Assembly (NCBI GenBank): GCA_031555145.1
Contig: JAVBUR010000036.1
Coordinates: 1 to 59,014, forward strand
Length of the DNA: 59,014 nt
Direction of reading: 5' to 3'
DNA from: JAJDIA01 sp031555145
Lineage (GTDB): Bacteria; Bacteroidota; Bacteroidia; Bacteroidales; Tannerellaceae
This document shows, one piece after another, positions 1 through 8,931 of the stretch (its first letter is position 1; each line of letters opens with the position of its first letter). Both the position numbers and the translations under genes were made by a program. Below the pieces are notes generated by a model, which saw only the letters and a program-made list of their open reading frames with translations, did no database searches and was not told where the DNA came from.

Positions 1-28
1 TGAAGACCGCGGATGCGGTACGTTGTTC

Positions 29-236
29 GTACGGGGGGGTGACAGCCCAGGGTTTTGTGAGGTATGGGCCATCGGGCGCCGCTCCCGCGCCGCCGGTCGG
101 GCAATTACGGCGGCGCTGACGCGGCGCATAAACATCACCCATCCTCCGGTCGGTGGGCTTGCACCCACGGCTACGAACACAATGCCCGTGACCGGGCATT
201 CATCGTCGCGGCGAACACCCAATTACTTTCATATTT
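29..236. repeat. REP/BIME-like palindromic repeat, left copy
   Basis: This copy contains two inverted hairpins. A degenerate one starts GTACGGGGGG at 29-52. A good one at 151-174 reads GTAG followed by CCGTGGG-TGCAAG-CCCACCG on the minus strand. A third perfect hairpin, ATGCCCG-TGAC-CGGGCAT, lies at 182-199. Bases 91-236 match the reverse complement of 58870-59014 with three substitutions and one single-base indel. The stretch 1-268 holds no convincing gene. A GTAG foot before an imperfect palindrome is the hallmark of REP sequences spread by RAYT (TnpA-REP) transposases; assignment to that class is inference. Confidence 0.75.
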
Positions 237-268
237 GGTTGAGCTTGAAGGTTTGTAGATCTATCCCA

Positions 269-1939
269 TCAGCAAAACAGCATGATGAGGATTTGCGCTG
301 TGATGACGCGAACGAACATGGAAAGGGGGTAAACGGTGGCGTAGGCGACAGAAGGCTCATCGCCTTCGACGGTGGTATTGGCGTAGTTTAAAGCCATAGG
401 ATTGGCCATGGCGCCGCAGAGCATACCGGCATTATGGGCATAGTCGAGATGGAAGAAGCGGGAGGCCAGGTAGGCGACAATCAATACCGGCAGCATGGTC
501 AGAACGGCACCCATGCTAATCCATAATAGGCCTTCGTTGCTGAATACCGTCTCGAAGAAATGCGCACCGGCATCCAAGCCCAGTCCTGCCAAGTAGAGGG
601 CGATACCAAACTGGCGCAGCATCAAGTTGGCACTATGCGTAGTATAGGTGGCGATATGGAAACGGGGACCAAAAGCACCCATCAGAATGCCCACGATAAT
701 AGGGCCGCCGGCAATACCCAGCTTCACCGGCATACTGATACCCGGCAATGCAATAGGGATGGCACCCAGCAAAACTCCCAACGAAATACCAACAAAGACA
801 GACACCAGGTTCGGATTGTCGAGCCGCATCACCTCATTACCAATGATCTTACCGACATTCTCAACCGCAGCAGCTTCGCCCACGATCGTGATACGGTCGC
901 CCGTTTGCAGGCGGAGGTCGCTCGATGCGATCAGGTCAATCCCGGCACGATTCACCCGGGTGATATTGATACCGTAGAGGTTACGCAGGCGGAGTTTGCC
1001 CAACTTCACCCCATTCAGTTTGGATCGGGTGACGACAAACCGCCGGGAGATTAATTGGCTGTCAATGGCGTTCCAGTCCACGTCCTCTTTGTTCCAGTCC
1101 ACATTTTCCTGTTCGCCAAACAAGGTTTTGATGGCTTCGATATCCTGTTTCCCAGAGATAACCAGTAAATGGTCTTTAGCTTGCAAGATGGTGTCGGAGG
1201 TGGGGATGATCACTTTTCCTCCTCGCCAGAGGCGGGAGATGACAAAATGGGCATGGCAGAGTTTGACCACCTCAAGGATACTCTTATTGTAAATAGCGGG
1301 ATTGGTGACCAGAAATTCGCCCACGTTCATCTGTTGGTCTTTCTTCTCTTTGGAGGTCTCAGGCACTTGCCGGCTGAAACATTTGCGAAGGATAATGATT
1401 GCCAGGATCACCCCGACCACCCCCATCGGATAAGCTGTAGCACAGGCAAGCGCCATATCGGTCACGCCACGGGCATTAGCCGGATCGATCTGCTGCAAGG
1501 TTGACTGAGCGGCACCCAATACCGGAGTATTGGTAACAGCACCCGACAACAGTCCCACCAGGGTCGACACAGGCATACCGGTCAGAAAGTGAAACGCTAC
1601 CGTCAGCAGTAAACCTAGCCCGATGATACCCATCGCCATCGAATTCATTTCCAGTCCACCCTTCCGGAGTGAAGCGAAAAACCCCGGCCCCACCTGTAGT
1701 CCCAATGTATAGACAAACAGGATCAGCCCCATGTTCTGGGCAAAATAAAGCATATCTTTATTCACAGCAATCCCGAAGTGTCCTGCCAGGATACCGGTAA
1801 AGAACACAAATGTGACGCCCAGTGAAATACCAAAGAATTTGATTCGCCCCAGTAACAGGCCGACAGCGCAGATAAAAGTAAGCACGATCACCGCCTGTAT
1901 GACGGAGGGTTGCTGTATCGTTTCGAGTAACCAGTTCAT
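269..1939 (-). CDS. AspT/YidE-type putative transporter with two TrkA-C domains
   Basis: A 556-residue integral membrane protein built as two homologous membrane halves flanking a soluble middle. The N-terminal half (about residues 10-190) and C-terminal half (about 380-556) are hydrophobic and glycine-rich, with a typical GLxLFVYTLGLQVGPGF stretch. The centre (about 200-375) carries two RCK_C/TrkA_C-like modules, including the run LRNLYGINITRVNRAG. This is the layout of the aspartate:alanine exchanger family that includes YidE and YbjL. The substrate cannot be read from the sequence. It starts 13 bases after the antiporter gene ends on the same strand, so the two are probably co-transcribed. 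Length is normal for the family. Confidence 0.85.
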   Translation of the reverse strand: MNWLLETIQQPSVIQAVIVLTFICAVGLLLGRIKFFGISLGVTFVFFTGILAGHFGIAVNKDMLYFAQNMGLILFVYTLGLQVGPGFFASLRKGGLEMNSMAMGIIGLGLLLTVAFHFLTGMPVSTLVGLLSGAVTNTPVLGAAQSTLQQIDPANARGVTDMALACATAYPMGVVGVILAIIILRKCFSRQVPETSKEKKDQQMNVGEFLVTNPAIYNKSILEVVKLCHAHFVISRLWRGGKVIIPTSDTILQAKDHLLVISGKQDIEAIKTLFGEQENVDWNKEDVDWNAIDSQLISRRFVVTRSKLNGVKLGKLRLRNLYGINITRVNRAGIDLIASSDLRLQTGDRITIVGEAAAVENVGKIIGNEVMRLDNPNLVSVFVGISLGVLLGAIPIALPGISMPVKLGIAGGPIIVGILMGAFGPRFHIATYTTHSANLMLRQFGIALYLAGLGLDAGAHFFETVFSNEGLLWISMGAVLTMLPVLIVAYLASRFFHLDYAHNAGMLCGAMANPMALNYANTTVEGDEPSVAYATVYPLSMFVRVITAQILIMLFC

Positions 1940-1952
1940 GGATCTAAGAGTG

Positions 1953-4235
1953 TTATCTGCTCAGGATAAGTGTGGACGGCATCTTTTGCAAGGCTTCGAA
2001 GCGATGTTCCGAGACGTCGTTCCAGGTAGCATAGCTGATCAACATGAAATTGTAGCCGTCGAACAGCTCGGGAGTAAGGTCTTTATCCTTCAGCAGGGTG
2101 ACTTCCGCAATGGAATCGGAGAATTGACGTACCTGCTTATTGATCACCTCGCTACCCGGCGTGGTGGTACTGGCCCGATTGACGATACCGACTTCGCCAT
2201 GGGTCGATTTCATCAGTGTCTGTGCATAATCCAACAGGTGCAGATCGCTGACGGAGTCGATCACAAGAATCACCCGCGATGCCTTCACAAAGTTGCGGTT
2301 GACAAACACACCGACAGGACAATGCGTCTGCTCGATAAACATCCGCGTCTTGTCTTTCAACAGACCGCCGGGGTTAAACCAGGAGTCGGACACGAAGTGT
2401 TTCGTATATTTCCGGTAAGAGGCACGGAGTTTGTTCGCCTCCACGTCGTCGGGCAGATTGCTCATCGAGATACCGGCGCCTACAAGCAGGAAGTCGAAGC
2501 CTTCGTTGTTGACGATGGTGCAGATATCCATCCCGGCATTGGTTGATACTTCGTAGCGTGTCTGTATATTCATTCCCAACTTCTTGGCACCATAGAGGAT
2601 CGGCCCGAAGCTGACTTCCTCAAAGTTATCGGTATGTAGCGGATTTACGTCGTTCCCGACCGTCAGGTGAAGGGCGGTCAGTTCCAGCTTATTACTTCCC
2701 CGGGCAAACATCTGGTGCGCCACATCGAGCATCACCTGCCCATTGCTGGCACGGCCGAACGAAAGCATGACTTTGAAGATACCCTCCTGTTTGGCGCGTT
2801 CTTTCTGCTCAATATATTTCTCGTGCTTGCGGAAAAAGAACTTGATGACAGACAGCAGTGGCGTGGTCATAAAGGTAGTCACCAACGTCATCAGCACCAG
2901 CATGGCGAAGATGGAAGGTTGCAGGATGCCCATTTCATAACCGATCGTCAGCACCACCAACTCCATGAGTCCGCGGGTATTCATCAGGGCTCCGATGTAG
3001 AGGCTGTTCTTCCAGTTCTCACCCGTAAAGCGAGCCGCAGCGGTTGCACTGCCGAACTTGCCGATAATGGCCATCAGGGTAACCACCCCGCACATCATCC
3101 ATAGTTCGGGTGTATTGAGCAAGCCAATCTGCGTACGCAACCCGGTAGACACAAAGAACAAGGGAAGGAAGAGAGCCAGCGCCACATCTTCCACCTTTTC
3201 AGTCATAATCTTACGGAACTTGATATTACTTGGCATCACCACCCCGGCCATAAATGCGCCGAAAAGAGCATGTAGCCCAAGGATCTCGGTCATATAAGAA
3301 GAGGTCACCAGGATCAGGAACATAAAGGCCACCAATCCTTTGTCGATGACTTCTTTATTATGGTAAATATTCCCCACCATACGGAGGAAAGGGCGCACCA
3401 CCGTAAACATGCCTACCAGATACAAAACCGAGAAGCCGATATTGAACAATCCGCTCAGCATGCTTCCCGCCTGTGCGATAGCGACCACCACGGCCAGCAG
3501 GCACCAGGCAGTGATATCTCCGTTGGCGGCACTGGCGAGGGAGATTGTCCCGAGATGTGTCTTCGTCAATCCTTTTTCCTGAATGATACGGGCCAGGACA
3601 GGAAAAGCGGTGATACTCATTGCTATTCCGATAAAAAGCGCAAAAGAGATAAAAGGCGTACCCTTGTCGGCATACTCGTCATAGAGATAGAGAGCCGTCA
3701 GCATACCGAGGAAGAAGGGCACAATGGTACTGGTATGGCTGATCAGGATGGTTTCGTTCAGCTTCTTGCGTATCTCGGTAATGTCGAGTTCCATCCCTAT
3801 CGCGTACATAAATAATATAAGCCCGAATTGGCTCAGGATCGTGATATTGGCCAGCGACTCGACGGGGAAGATAAAGGAAGATATTTCGGGAAACCAATGT
3901 CCGAGGATGGAAGGACCTAATATAATACCGGCGACAATCTCACCGATCACAGTCGGTTGCCCCATCTTCAGGAAAAGCCATCCGAACAGACGGCAACACA
4001 GGAGGATCACAATAATCTGCAACAGCAGGATGCCCACCGGTGTCTCGATATGTTCAAGCAGAATATTTTTGAAAATGGAAAAACCCTCAAGCAGATTGGA
4101 CGGCGCGTCGTAAACCGATGATACGGCCTCATTGAGTTGGTGCCCCTCGCCCTGTTTGACGATCCAGTACATCAACGTCCCAAAGACAGCAATCATCAGC
4201 AAATAAAACGTCAAACTTTTCGTTCCTCTGCTCAT
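1953..4235 (-). CDS. CPA2-type cation:proton antiporter with C-terminal USP-like domain
   Basis: A 760-residue protein, taking the ATG at 4235 (MSRGTKSL...). A longer reading from a TTG at 4256 would overlap the -7 element, so it is less likely. One N-terminal hydrophobic segment is followed by a Na/H-exchanger domain (about residues 80-470) with GEIVAGIILGPSILG, the acidic HALFGAFMAGVVMPS region and MNTRGLMELVVL, all typical of CPA2 antiporters. The remaining roughly 270 residues are cytoplasmic and resemble tandem universal-stress/nucleotide-binding folds. Its role is presumably pH or monovalent cation homeostasis at the inner membrane. First gene of a two-gene operon with the AspT-like transporter. 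Confidence 0.87.
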   Translation of the reverse strand: MSRGTKSLTFYLLMIAVFGTLMYWIVKQGEGHQLNEAVSSVYDAPSNLLEGFSIFKNILLEHIETPVGILLLQIIVILLCCRLFGWLFLKMGQPTVIGEIVAGIILGPSILGHWFPEISSFIFPVESLANITILSQFGLILFMYAIGMELDITEIRKKLNETILISHTSTIVPFFLGMLTALYLYDEYADKGTPFISFALFIGIAMSITAFPVLARIIQEKGLTKTHLGTISLASAANGDITAWCLLAVVVAIAQAGSMLSGLFNIGFSVLYLVGMFTVVRPFLRMVGNIYHNKEVIDKGLVAFMFLILVTSSYMTEILGLHALFGAFMAGVVMPSNIKFRKIMTEKVEDVALALFLPLFFVSTGLRTQIGLLNTPELWMMCGVVTLMAIIGKFGSATAAARFTGENWKNSLYIGALMNTRGLMELVVLTIGYEMGILQPSIFAMLVLMTLVTTFMTTPLLSVIKFFFRKHEKYIEQKERAKQEGIFKVMLSFGRASNGQVMLDVAHQMFARGSNKLELTALHLTVGNDVNPLHTDNFEEVSFGPILYGAKKLGMNIQTRYEVSTNAGMDICTIVNNEGFDFLLVGAGISMSNLPDDVEANKLRASYRKYTKHFVSDSWFNPGGLLKDKTRMFIEQTHCPVGVFVNRNFVKASRVILVIDSVSDLHLLDYAQTLMKSTHGEVGIVNRASTTTPGSEVINKQVRQFSDSIAEVTLLKDKDLTPELFDGYNFMLISYATWNDVSEHRFEALQKMPSTLILSR

Positions 4236-4253
4236 CGGTCTTACGTATTTGTG

Positions 4254-4261
4254 CAAATATA
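4254..4261 (-). promoter_or_regulatory. Candidate -7 element for the antiporter operon
   Basis: The minus strand reads TATATTTG, a full match to the Bacteroidetes housekeeping -7 consensus TAnnTTTG, 19 bases upstream of the chosen ATG. No clear -33 TTTG was found. It overlaps the alternative TTG start, which favours the shorter protein. Confidence 0.5.
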
Positions 4262-4306
4262 GTGACTAAAATTTAACAATCGGTTATCCGCTTTCGATTA
4301 TTATCC

Positions 4307-4314
4307 TATCTTTG
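4307..4314 (+). promoter_or_regulatory. Candidate -7 element for glgB
   Basis: TATCTTTG matches TAnnTTTG 25 bases upstream of the glgB ATG. It is divergent from the antiporter promoter 45 bases away. Confidence 0.55.
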
Positions 4315-4339
4315 TGCGACAACCAACTAATTTAGATGT

Positions 4340-6346
4340 ATGGATTCTTTGAACCTGATCAAAAATGATTCCTGGCTGACACCTTACGCTTCGGCCATAG
4401 AGGGAAGGTATCAGTATGTATTAGACAAAGAGAGAAGCCTGACAGGAGGCAGTACAACATTGTCCGACTTTGCATCGGGCTACCTGTATTTCGGGCTTCA
4501 CAAGCAGCCCAATGGATGGCTTTTCCGCGAATGGGCTCCTAATGCGACAGCGATCTACCTGATCGGCACATTCAATCATTGGCAGAAAGACGAACATTAC
4601 CGGATGACGCCGAGTGCCAACGGTGTTTGGGAAATTACCTTGCCGGAAGAGTCGATGCGCCACGAAGACCTGTTCAAACTTCTCGTCGAATGGGAAGGAG
4701 GAGCAGGCGAACGTATCCCTGCCTGGATCCGCCGTGTGGTACAAGACGAGCGAACCAAGATATTCAGTGCACAGGTATGGAACCCGGCACAGCCCTACCA
4801 GTTCAAATACAAAAAGTTCAAACCGAATACGGCTCCGTTATTGATCTACGAATGCCATATCGGCATGGGTGCAAGTGAAGAGAAGGTGGGATCGTATGAT
4901 GAATTTCGCCGCAATGTGTTGCCGCGTGTCAAGAAGGATGGCTACAATGCGATCCAGATCATGGCTATCCAGGAACACCCGTACTATGGATCGTTCGGGT
5001 ACCATGTGAGTAGTTTCTTTGCTGCTTCTTCCCGCTTCGGCACACCCGATGAGTTGAAGCAACTGATCGACGATGCTCATGGGATGGGTGTCGCCGTCAT
5101 TATGGATATCGTTCACAGTCATGCCGTCAAGAATGAGACGGAAGGACTGGGACGTTTCGACGGCTCCTATCACCAGTATTTCCATACCGGCGGCAAACGC
5201 GAACATCCGGCATGGGATTCACTCCTGTTCAACTACGGAAAAAACGAGGTATTACACTTCCTGCTCTCCAACTGTAAGTTCTGGATTGAAGAATATAAGT
5301 TCGACGGTTTCCGTTTCGATGGCGTCACCTCCATGCTGTACTACAGCCATGGCTTGGGTGAAGCCTTTACCAACTACGGCGACTACTACAACGGACACCA
5401 GGATGGCGATGCCATTGCCTACCTGACGCTGGCCAATAAGGTGATCCACGAAGTTAACCCGCAGGCCATCACTATCGCCGAAGAAGTGAGCGGTATGCCC
5501 GGGCTGGCGGCCACCGTCGAAGAGGGTGGCTACGGATTCGACTACCGTATGGCGATGAATATCCCCGACTACTGGATCAAGACCATCAAGGAAAAACGGG
5601 ACGAAGAGTGGCACCCGTCATCCATCTGGTGGGAAACGACCAACCGCCGCTCCGACGAAAAGACAATCAGCTACGCCGAAAGCCACGACCAGGCATTGGT
5701 GGGCGACAAAACCATCATCTTCCGCCTGATCGACGCCGAGATGTACTGGCATATGCAGAGTAACGATCATAACTGTACCGTAGAACGGGGCATGGCGCTT
5801 CACAAGATGATCCGGCTGGTGACGGCTTCGACCATCAATGGCGGTTACCTCAACTTTATGGGAAACGAGTTCGGTCATCCCGAATGGATCGATTTTCCGC
5901 GGGAAGGCAATAACTGGTCGTATAAATACGCCCGACGTCAGTGGGACCTGGTGGATAACTACAACCTGAAATATCATTTCCTCGGCGACTTCGACCGTGA
6001 AATGCTCGACCTGATCGGCAACATGAAGGATTTCCAGAAGATACCTATCCAGAAGATATGGGATAGCGACGGCGACCAGATCCTGGCCTATATGCGCAAG
6101 GACCTGCTGTTCATCTTCAACTTCAGCCCGAACCAGTCCTATACCGACTACGGATTCCTTACCCCGGTAGGCGAATACGAGGTGGTACTTAATACCGATG
6201 CTACGCGCTTCGGCGGTTTCGGTCTGGCTGATGACACCGTTCACCACCTCACCAATTTCGACCCCCTTTACAAGAAGGAAAAGAAAGAGTGGCTCAAACT
6301 GTACATCCCTGCCCGTAGCGCAGTGGTCTTACGAAAGTTGAAGTAA
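4340..6346 (+). CDS. glgB: 1,4-alpha-glucan branching enzyme (GH13, eukaryote-like GBE)
   Basis: A 668-residue enzyme that makes alpha-1,6 branches in glycogen. The N-terminal CBM48 domain (about residues 50-150) contains FREWAPNATAIYLIGTFN. The GH13 barrel follows, with IVHSHAVKN, the nucleophile region FDGFRFDGVTSMLYY, the acid/base region ITIAEEVSGMPG and SYAESHDQALVGDKT, and a C-terminal all-beta domain. The wording of these motifs, especially DGVTSMLYY and AESHDQALVGDKT, is that of the eukaryotic-type branching enzymes (GH13_8) rather than the E. coli type (GH13_9), and the protein lacks the long N1 extension of the latter. The gene is monocistronic or leads a unit with manA, although a 245-base spacer carrying a palindromic repeat lies between them. 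Confidence 0.95.
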   Translation: MDSLNLIKNDSWLTPYASAIEGRYQYVLDKERSLTGGSTTLSDFASGYLYFGLHKQPNGWLFREWAPNATAIYLIGTFNHWQKDEHYRMTPSANGVWEITLPEESMRHEDLFKLLVEWEGGAGERIPAWIRRVVQDERTKIFSAQVWNPAQPYQFKYKKFKPNTAPLLIYECHIGMGASEEKVGSYDEFRRNVLPRVKKDGYNAIQIMAIQEHPYYGSFGYHVSSFFAASSRFGTPDELKQLIDDAHGMGVAVIMDIVHSHAVKNETEGLGRFDGSYHQYFHTGGKREHPAWDSLLFNYGKNEVLHFLLSNCKFWIEEYKFDGFRFDGVTSMLYYSHGLGEAFTNYGDYYNGHQDGDAIAYLTLANKVIHEVNPQAITIAEEVSGMPGLAATVEEGGYGFDYRMAMNIPDYWIKTIKEKRDEEWHPSSIWWETTNRRSDEKTISYAESHDQALVGDKTIIFRLIDAEMYWHMQSNDHNCTVERGMALHKMIRLVTASTINGGYLNFMGNEFGHPEWIDFPREGNNWSYKYARRQWDLVDNYNLKYHFLGDFDREMLDLIGNMKDFQKIPIQKIWDSDGDQILAYMRKDLLFIFNFSPNQSYTDYGFLTPVGEYEVVLNTDATRFGGFGLADDTVHHLTNFDPLYKKEKKEWLKLYIPARSAVVLRKLK

Positions 6347-6363
6347 AATTGGCTTTGCTGTTC

Positions 6364-6556
6364 ATGCCCGGTCACGGGCATCGTGTTCGTAGCCAGGGGT
6401 GCCAGCCCCTGGTAAGGTCATCGGGCAATGATTTTGTGCTGCGTCAGCGGTACTGTATCAACCGAACGGCACCGCTGACGCGCGCATGATTGTATAATAA
6501 TCAAATCAACCGGGGGCTGACACCCCTGGCTACGAACACGCTACCCCTATGGGGCA
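6364..6556. repeat. REP/BIME-like palindromic repeat, internal copy
   Basis: This is the best-preserved full copy of the repeat seen at both window ends. In order it holds hairpin ATGCCCG-GTCA-CGGGCAT (6364-6381); a REP at 6389-6412 made of GTAG plus CCAGGGG-TGCCAG-CCCCTGG; a perfect 11-bp stem GCGTCAGCGGT/ACCGCTGACGC (6441-6451 with 6471-6481); and an inverted REP at 6510-6533 ending CTAC. Two inverted REPs around a central stem form a BIME-like unit. It fills the glgB-manA spacer, which contains no gene. Confidence 0.8.
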
Positions 6557-6591
6557 TACATACATTAATAAAATTATAAACTATTTATACG

Positions 6592-7566
6592 ATGTTATAT
6601 CCTTTTGTATTCAAGCCTATCCTGAAGAATATCATCTGGGGTGGGTCGGCTATATGTCCGTTTAAAGAAGTGACGCCTGCGCTGGGTGGCATTGGCGAAA
6701 GTTGGGAACTGTCGCACGTGGAAGGCAATTATTCCGTAGTGGCAAACGGTGCGTTGGAAGATCAATCGATCGACGAACTGATACAGACCTACGGGGCACA
6801 GTTGCTTGGCAAGAAAGTGATCGAACAGTTCGGTACGACCTTCCCTTTGCTGATCAAGTTTATTGATGCGCGCGACGACCTCTCCATCCAGGTGCATCCC
6901 GACGATGCACTGGCAAAGGTGCGCCACAACTCGTTCGGCAAGACGGAGATGTGGTATGTGATCAAGGCTGAAAAAGGCGCCGGTCTTTACTCGGGCTTCT
7001 CGCAGCCAATCACACCCGAAGAATATGTGCAGCGAGTGGAAGATAATACCATCATGGATGTCCTTCAGCGCTACGATGTAGCAGAAGGAGATGTTTTCTT
7101 CCTTCCGGCAGGCCGTGTACACGCCATCGGCGCCGGTTGCTTTATCGCCGAGATTCAGCAGACCAGCAACATTACCTACCGTATCTACGACTACAACCGG
7201 AAGGATGCCAACGGTAACGGACGCGAGTTGCATACCGAACTGGCCAAGGATGCCATCGACTACACCTGCCAGCCCGACTATCGTACGCATTACGCTGTCC
7301 ATCCCAACGCCGCAGTCAACCTGGCGGAATGTCGTTACTTCACTACTAACCTGCTGGAACTGAACAAGCCATTGGAGCGAGACTTTGCCCAACTGGACTC
7401 GTTCGTTGTCTATATCTGCATGGAAGGTCATACGGACATCTGCGATGATAAAGGCAATACCCTGACCATTCATCAGGGACAGACCGTCCTTATCCCTGCC
7501 GAAACTCAATCCGTTACTATCACTCCTTCGCCGAAAGCCAAGCTGATGGAAACGTATATTGGATAA
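6592..7566 (+). CDS. manA: Mannose-6-phosphate isomerase, class I
   Basis: A 324-residue cupin enzyme that interconverts mannose-6-phosphate and fructose-6-phosphate in the cytoplasm. The start YPFVFKPILKNIIWGG, the zinc-binding LSIQVHPDD (about residues 100-110), the later FLPAGRVHAIGAGC region, and the C-terminal cupin with VLIPAETQSVTI are typical of the short bacterial class I form. It lies 33 bases upstream of a response-regulator gene on the same strand and may be co-transcribed with it, though no functional link is evident. Confidence 0.95.
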   Translation: MLYPFVFKPILKNIIWGGSAICPFKEVTPALGGIGESWELSHVEGNYSVVANGALEDQSIDELIQTYGAQLLGKKVIEQFGTTFPLLIKFIDARDDLSIQVHPDDALAKVRHNSFGKTEMWYVIKAEKGAGLYSGFSQPITPEEYVQRVEDNTIMDVLQRYDVAEGDVFFLPAGRVHAIGAGCFIAEIQQTSNITYRIYDYNRKDANGNGRELHTELAKDAIDYTCQPDYRTHYAVHPNAAVNLAECRYFTTNLLELNKPLERDFAQLDSFVVYICMEGHTDICDDKGNTLTIHQGQTVLIPAETQSVTITPSPKAKLMETYIG

Positions 7567-7599
7567 ATCCTCCGGGATGCTGAACACAATAGAATAATT

Positions 7600-8931
7600 A
7601 TGGAACGCAGGATACTGATCGTGGAAGACGACACCGGTTTCGGTACGATGCTGAAACACTGGTTCGGACGGAACGGTTTCGAAGCTGTGCTGTGCGGCAC
7701 TGTGGATACGGCAAAGAAAGAGATTGCGACAGGCCGCTTCGACCTGGTGCTTTCCGACCTGCGCCTGCCCGACGACGATGGTATCATGCTCCTCTCCTGG
7801 GTACGTGAGCAAAAGCGTCCCATCCCCTTCATCATCATGACCAGCTACGGCGAGATACAAACCGCCGTAGCCGCTATGAAGTTGGGTGCCTTCGACTTTA
7901 TGCAGAAGCCGGTGAACAACACGGTGCTGAAAGAAAAGATCGAACAGGCCCTGGGAGGTCAACCCCAACCGGCACCGTTGTCGAAACCGGCCACACTGCC
8001 TCCCTCCCCGTCCCATATTATCGGCCACGGCCGGGCAGCCCGCGAACTCGACAACCTGCTTCAAAAGGTAGCGCCGACAATGATGTCTGTCCTTATCCTT
8101 GGTGAAAGCGGCACGGGCAAGGAGTTTGCCGCCCGGCGCATCCATGAGTTGAGCAAGCGGGCAAAAGCACCGTTTATCGCTGTCGACTGCGGCAGCCTCT
8201 CCCGCGATCTGGCACCCAGTGAACTGTTCGGCCATCTAAAAGGCTCGTTCACATCTTCCATTGCTGATAAAAAAGGGGTATTTGAACTGGCAAGCGGCGG
8301 TACGGTATTCCTCGACGAGATCGGTAATCTGTCGTACGAAGTACAGGTGCAGTTGCTTCGCTGTCTGCAAGAGCGGAAAGTACGCCCTGTAGGGTCGGCC
8401 ACCGATATCCCGGTGGATGTACGCATCATCGTAGCCACCAACGAGAACCTGCCCGATGCCATTGCTCAAAGTCGTTTCCGCGAAGACCTGTACCACCGGC
8501 TGAATGAGTTCTCCATCGTCATGCCCCCTCTGCGCGAGCGGAAAGAAGATATCGAACTCTTCGCCACCCACTTCCTCGAACAGGCAAACCGCGAGTTGGG
8601 AAAGGACATCCGTTCCTTCTCTGCCGACACGCTCAGTATCTTCCACTATTATTACTGGGGAGGCAATCTGCGTGAATTGCGCAACGTCATCCGTCGTTCC
8701 GCCCTCTTCGCCGACGGAAGCGAAATCACCCCATCCGACCTGCCCATCCTCTCCGACCCACTCCTCAGCCAAGAAATGGCGCTCCGTCCCGGCAGCGAAG
8801 AAGAACAAAAGGAACAAATCGAAACCGCCGTTCGCCGCGCCAACGGCAACAAAACCCTCGCCGCCAAACTTCTCAAAGTAGACCGCAAGACATTATACAA
8901 TATGATGCATCGGTTCGGGATGGATATCTGA
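7600..8931 (+). CDS. Sigma-54-dependent NtrC-type response regulator
   Basis: A 443-residue regulator with three parts. A receiver domain (about 1-120) has the acidic pair in LIVEDD, phospho-acceptor Asp53 in LVLSDLRLP, and the KP pair. A sigma-54 AAA+ domain (about 140-370) has Walker A GESGTGKE, Walker B GGTVFLDEIG and the arginine-bearing SRFREDLYHRLNEF. A Fis-like helix-turn-helix ends the protein, with NGNKTLAAKLLKVDRKTLY. The loop that normally reads GAFTGA and contacts sigma-54 reads GSFTSS here (codons at 8242-8259), which keeps only G, F and T. It ends exactly where the partner kinase gene ends on the other strand. A matching sigma-54 promoter with an upstream palindrome lies at 11421-11553, so the likely target is that downstream transcript. 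Confidence 0.93.
   Translation: MERRILIVEDDTGFGTMLKHWFGRNGFEAVLCGTVDTAKKEIATGRFDLVLSDLRLPDDDGIMLLSWVREQKRPIPFIIMTSYGEIQTAVAAMKLGAFDFMQKPVNNTVLKEKIEQALGGQPQPAPLSKPATLPPSPSHIIGHGRAARELDNLLQKVAPTMMSVLILGESGTGKEFAARRIHELSKRAKAPFIAVDCGSLSRDLAPSELFGHLKGSFTSSIADKKGVFELASGGTVFLDEIGNLSYEVQVQLLRCLQERKVRPVGSATDIPVDVRIIVATNENLPDAIAQSRFREDLYHRLNEFSIVMPPLRERKEDIELFATHFLEQANRELGKDIRSFSADTLSIFHYYYWGGNLRELRNVIRRSALFADGSEITPSDLPILSDPLLSQEMALRPGSEEEQKEQIETAVRRANGNKTLAAKLLKVDRKTLYNMMHRFGMDI

Noticed and set aside
23..391. 122-codon plus-strand ORF at the window start
   Set aside because: It consists of palindromic repeat plus antisense of the transporter gene.
6595..8235. 546-codon open frame on the minus strand
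   Set aside because: It lies opposite manA and the response regulator, both well supported; its translation has no recognisable domain and is a shadow of their codon use.
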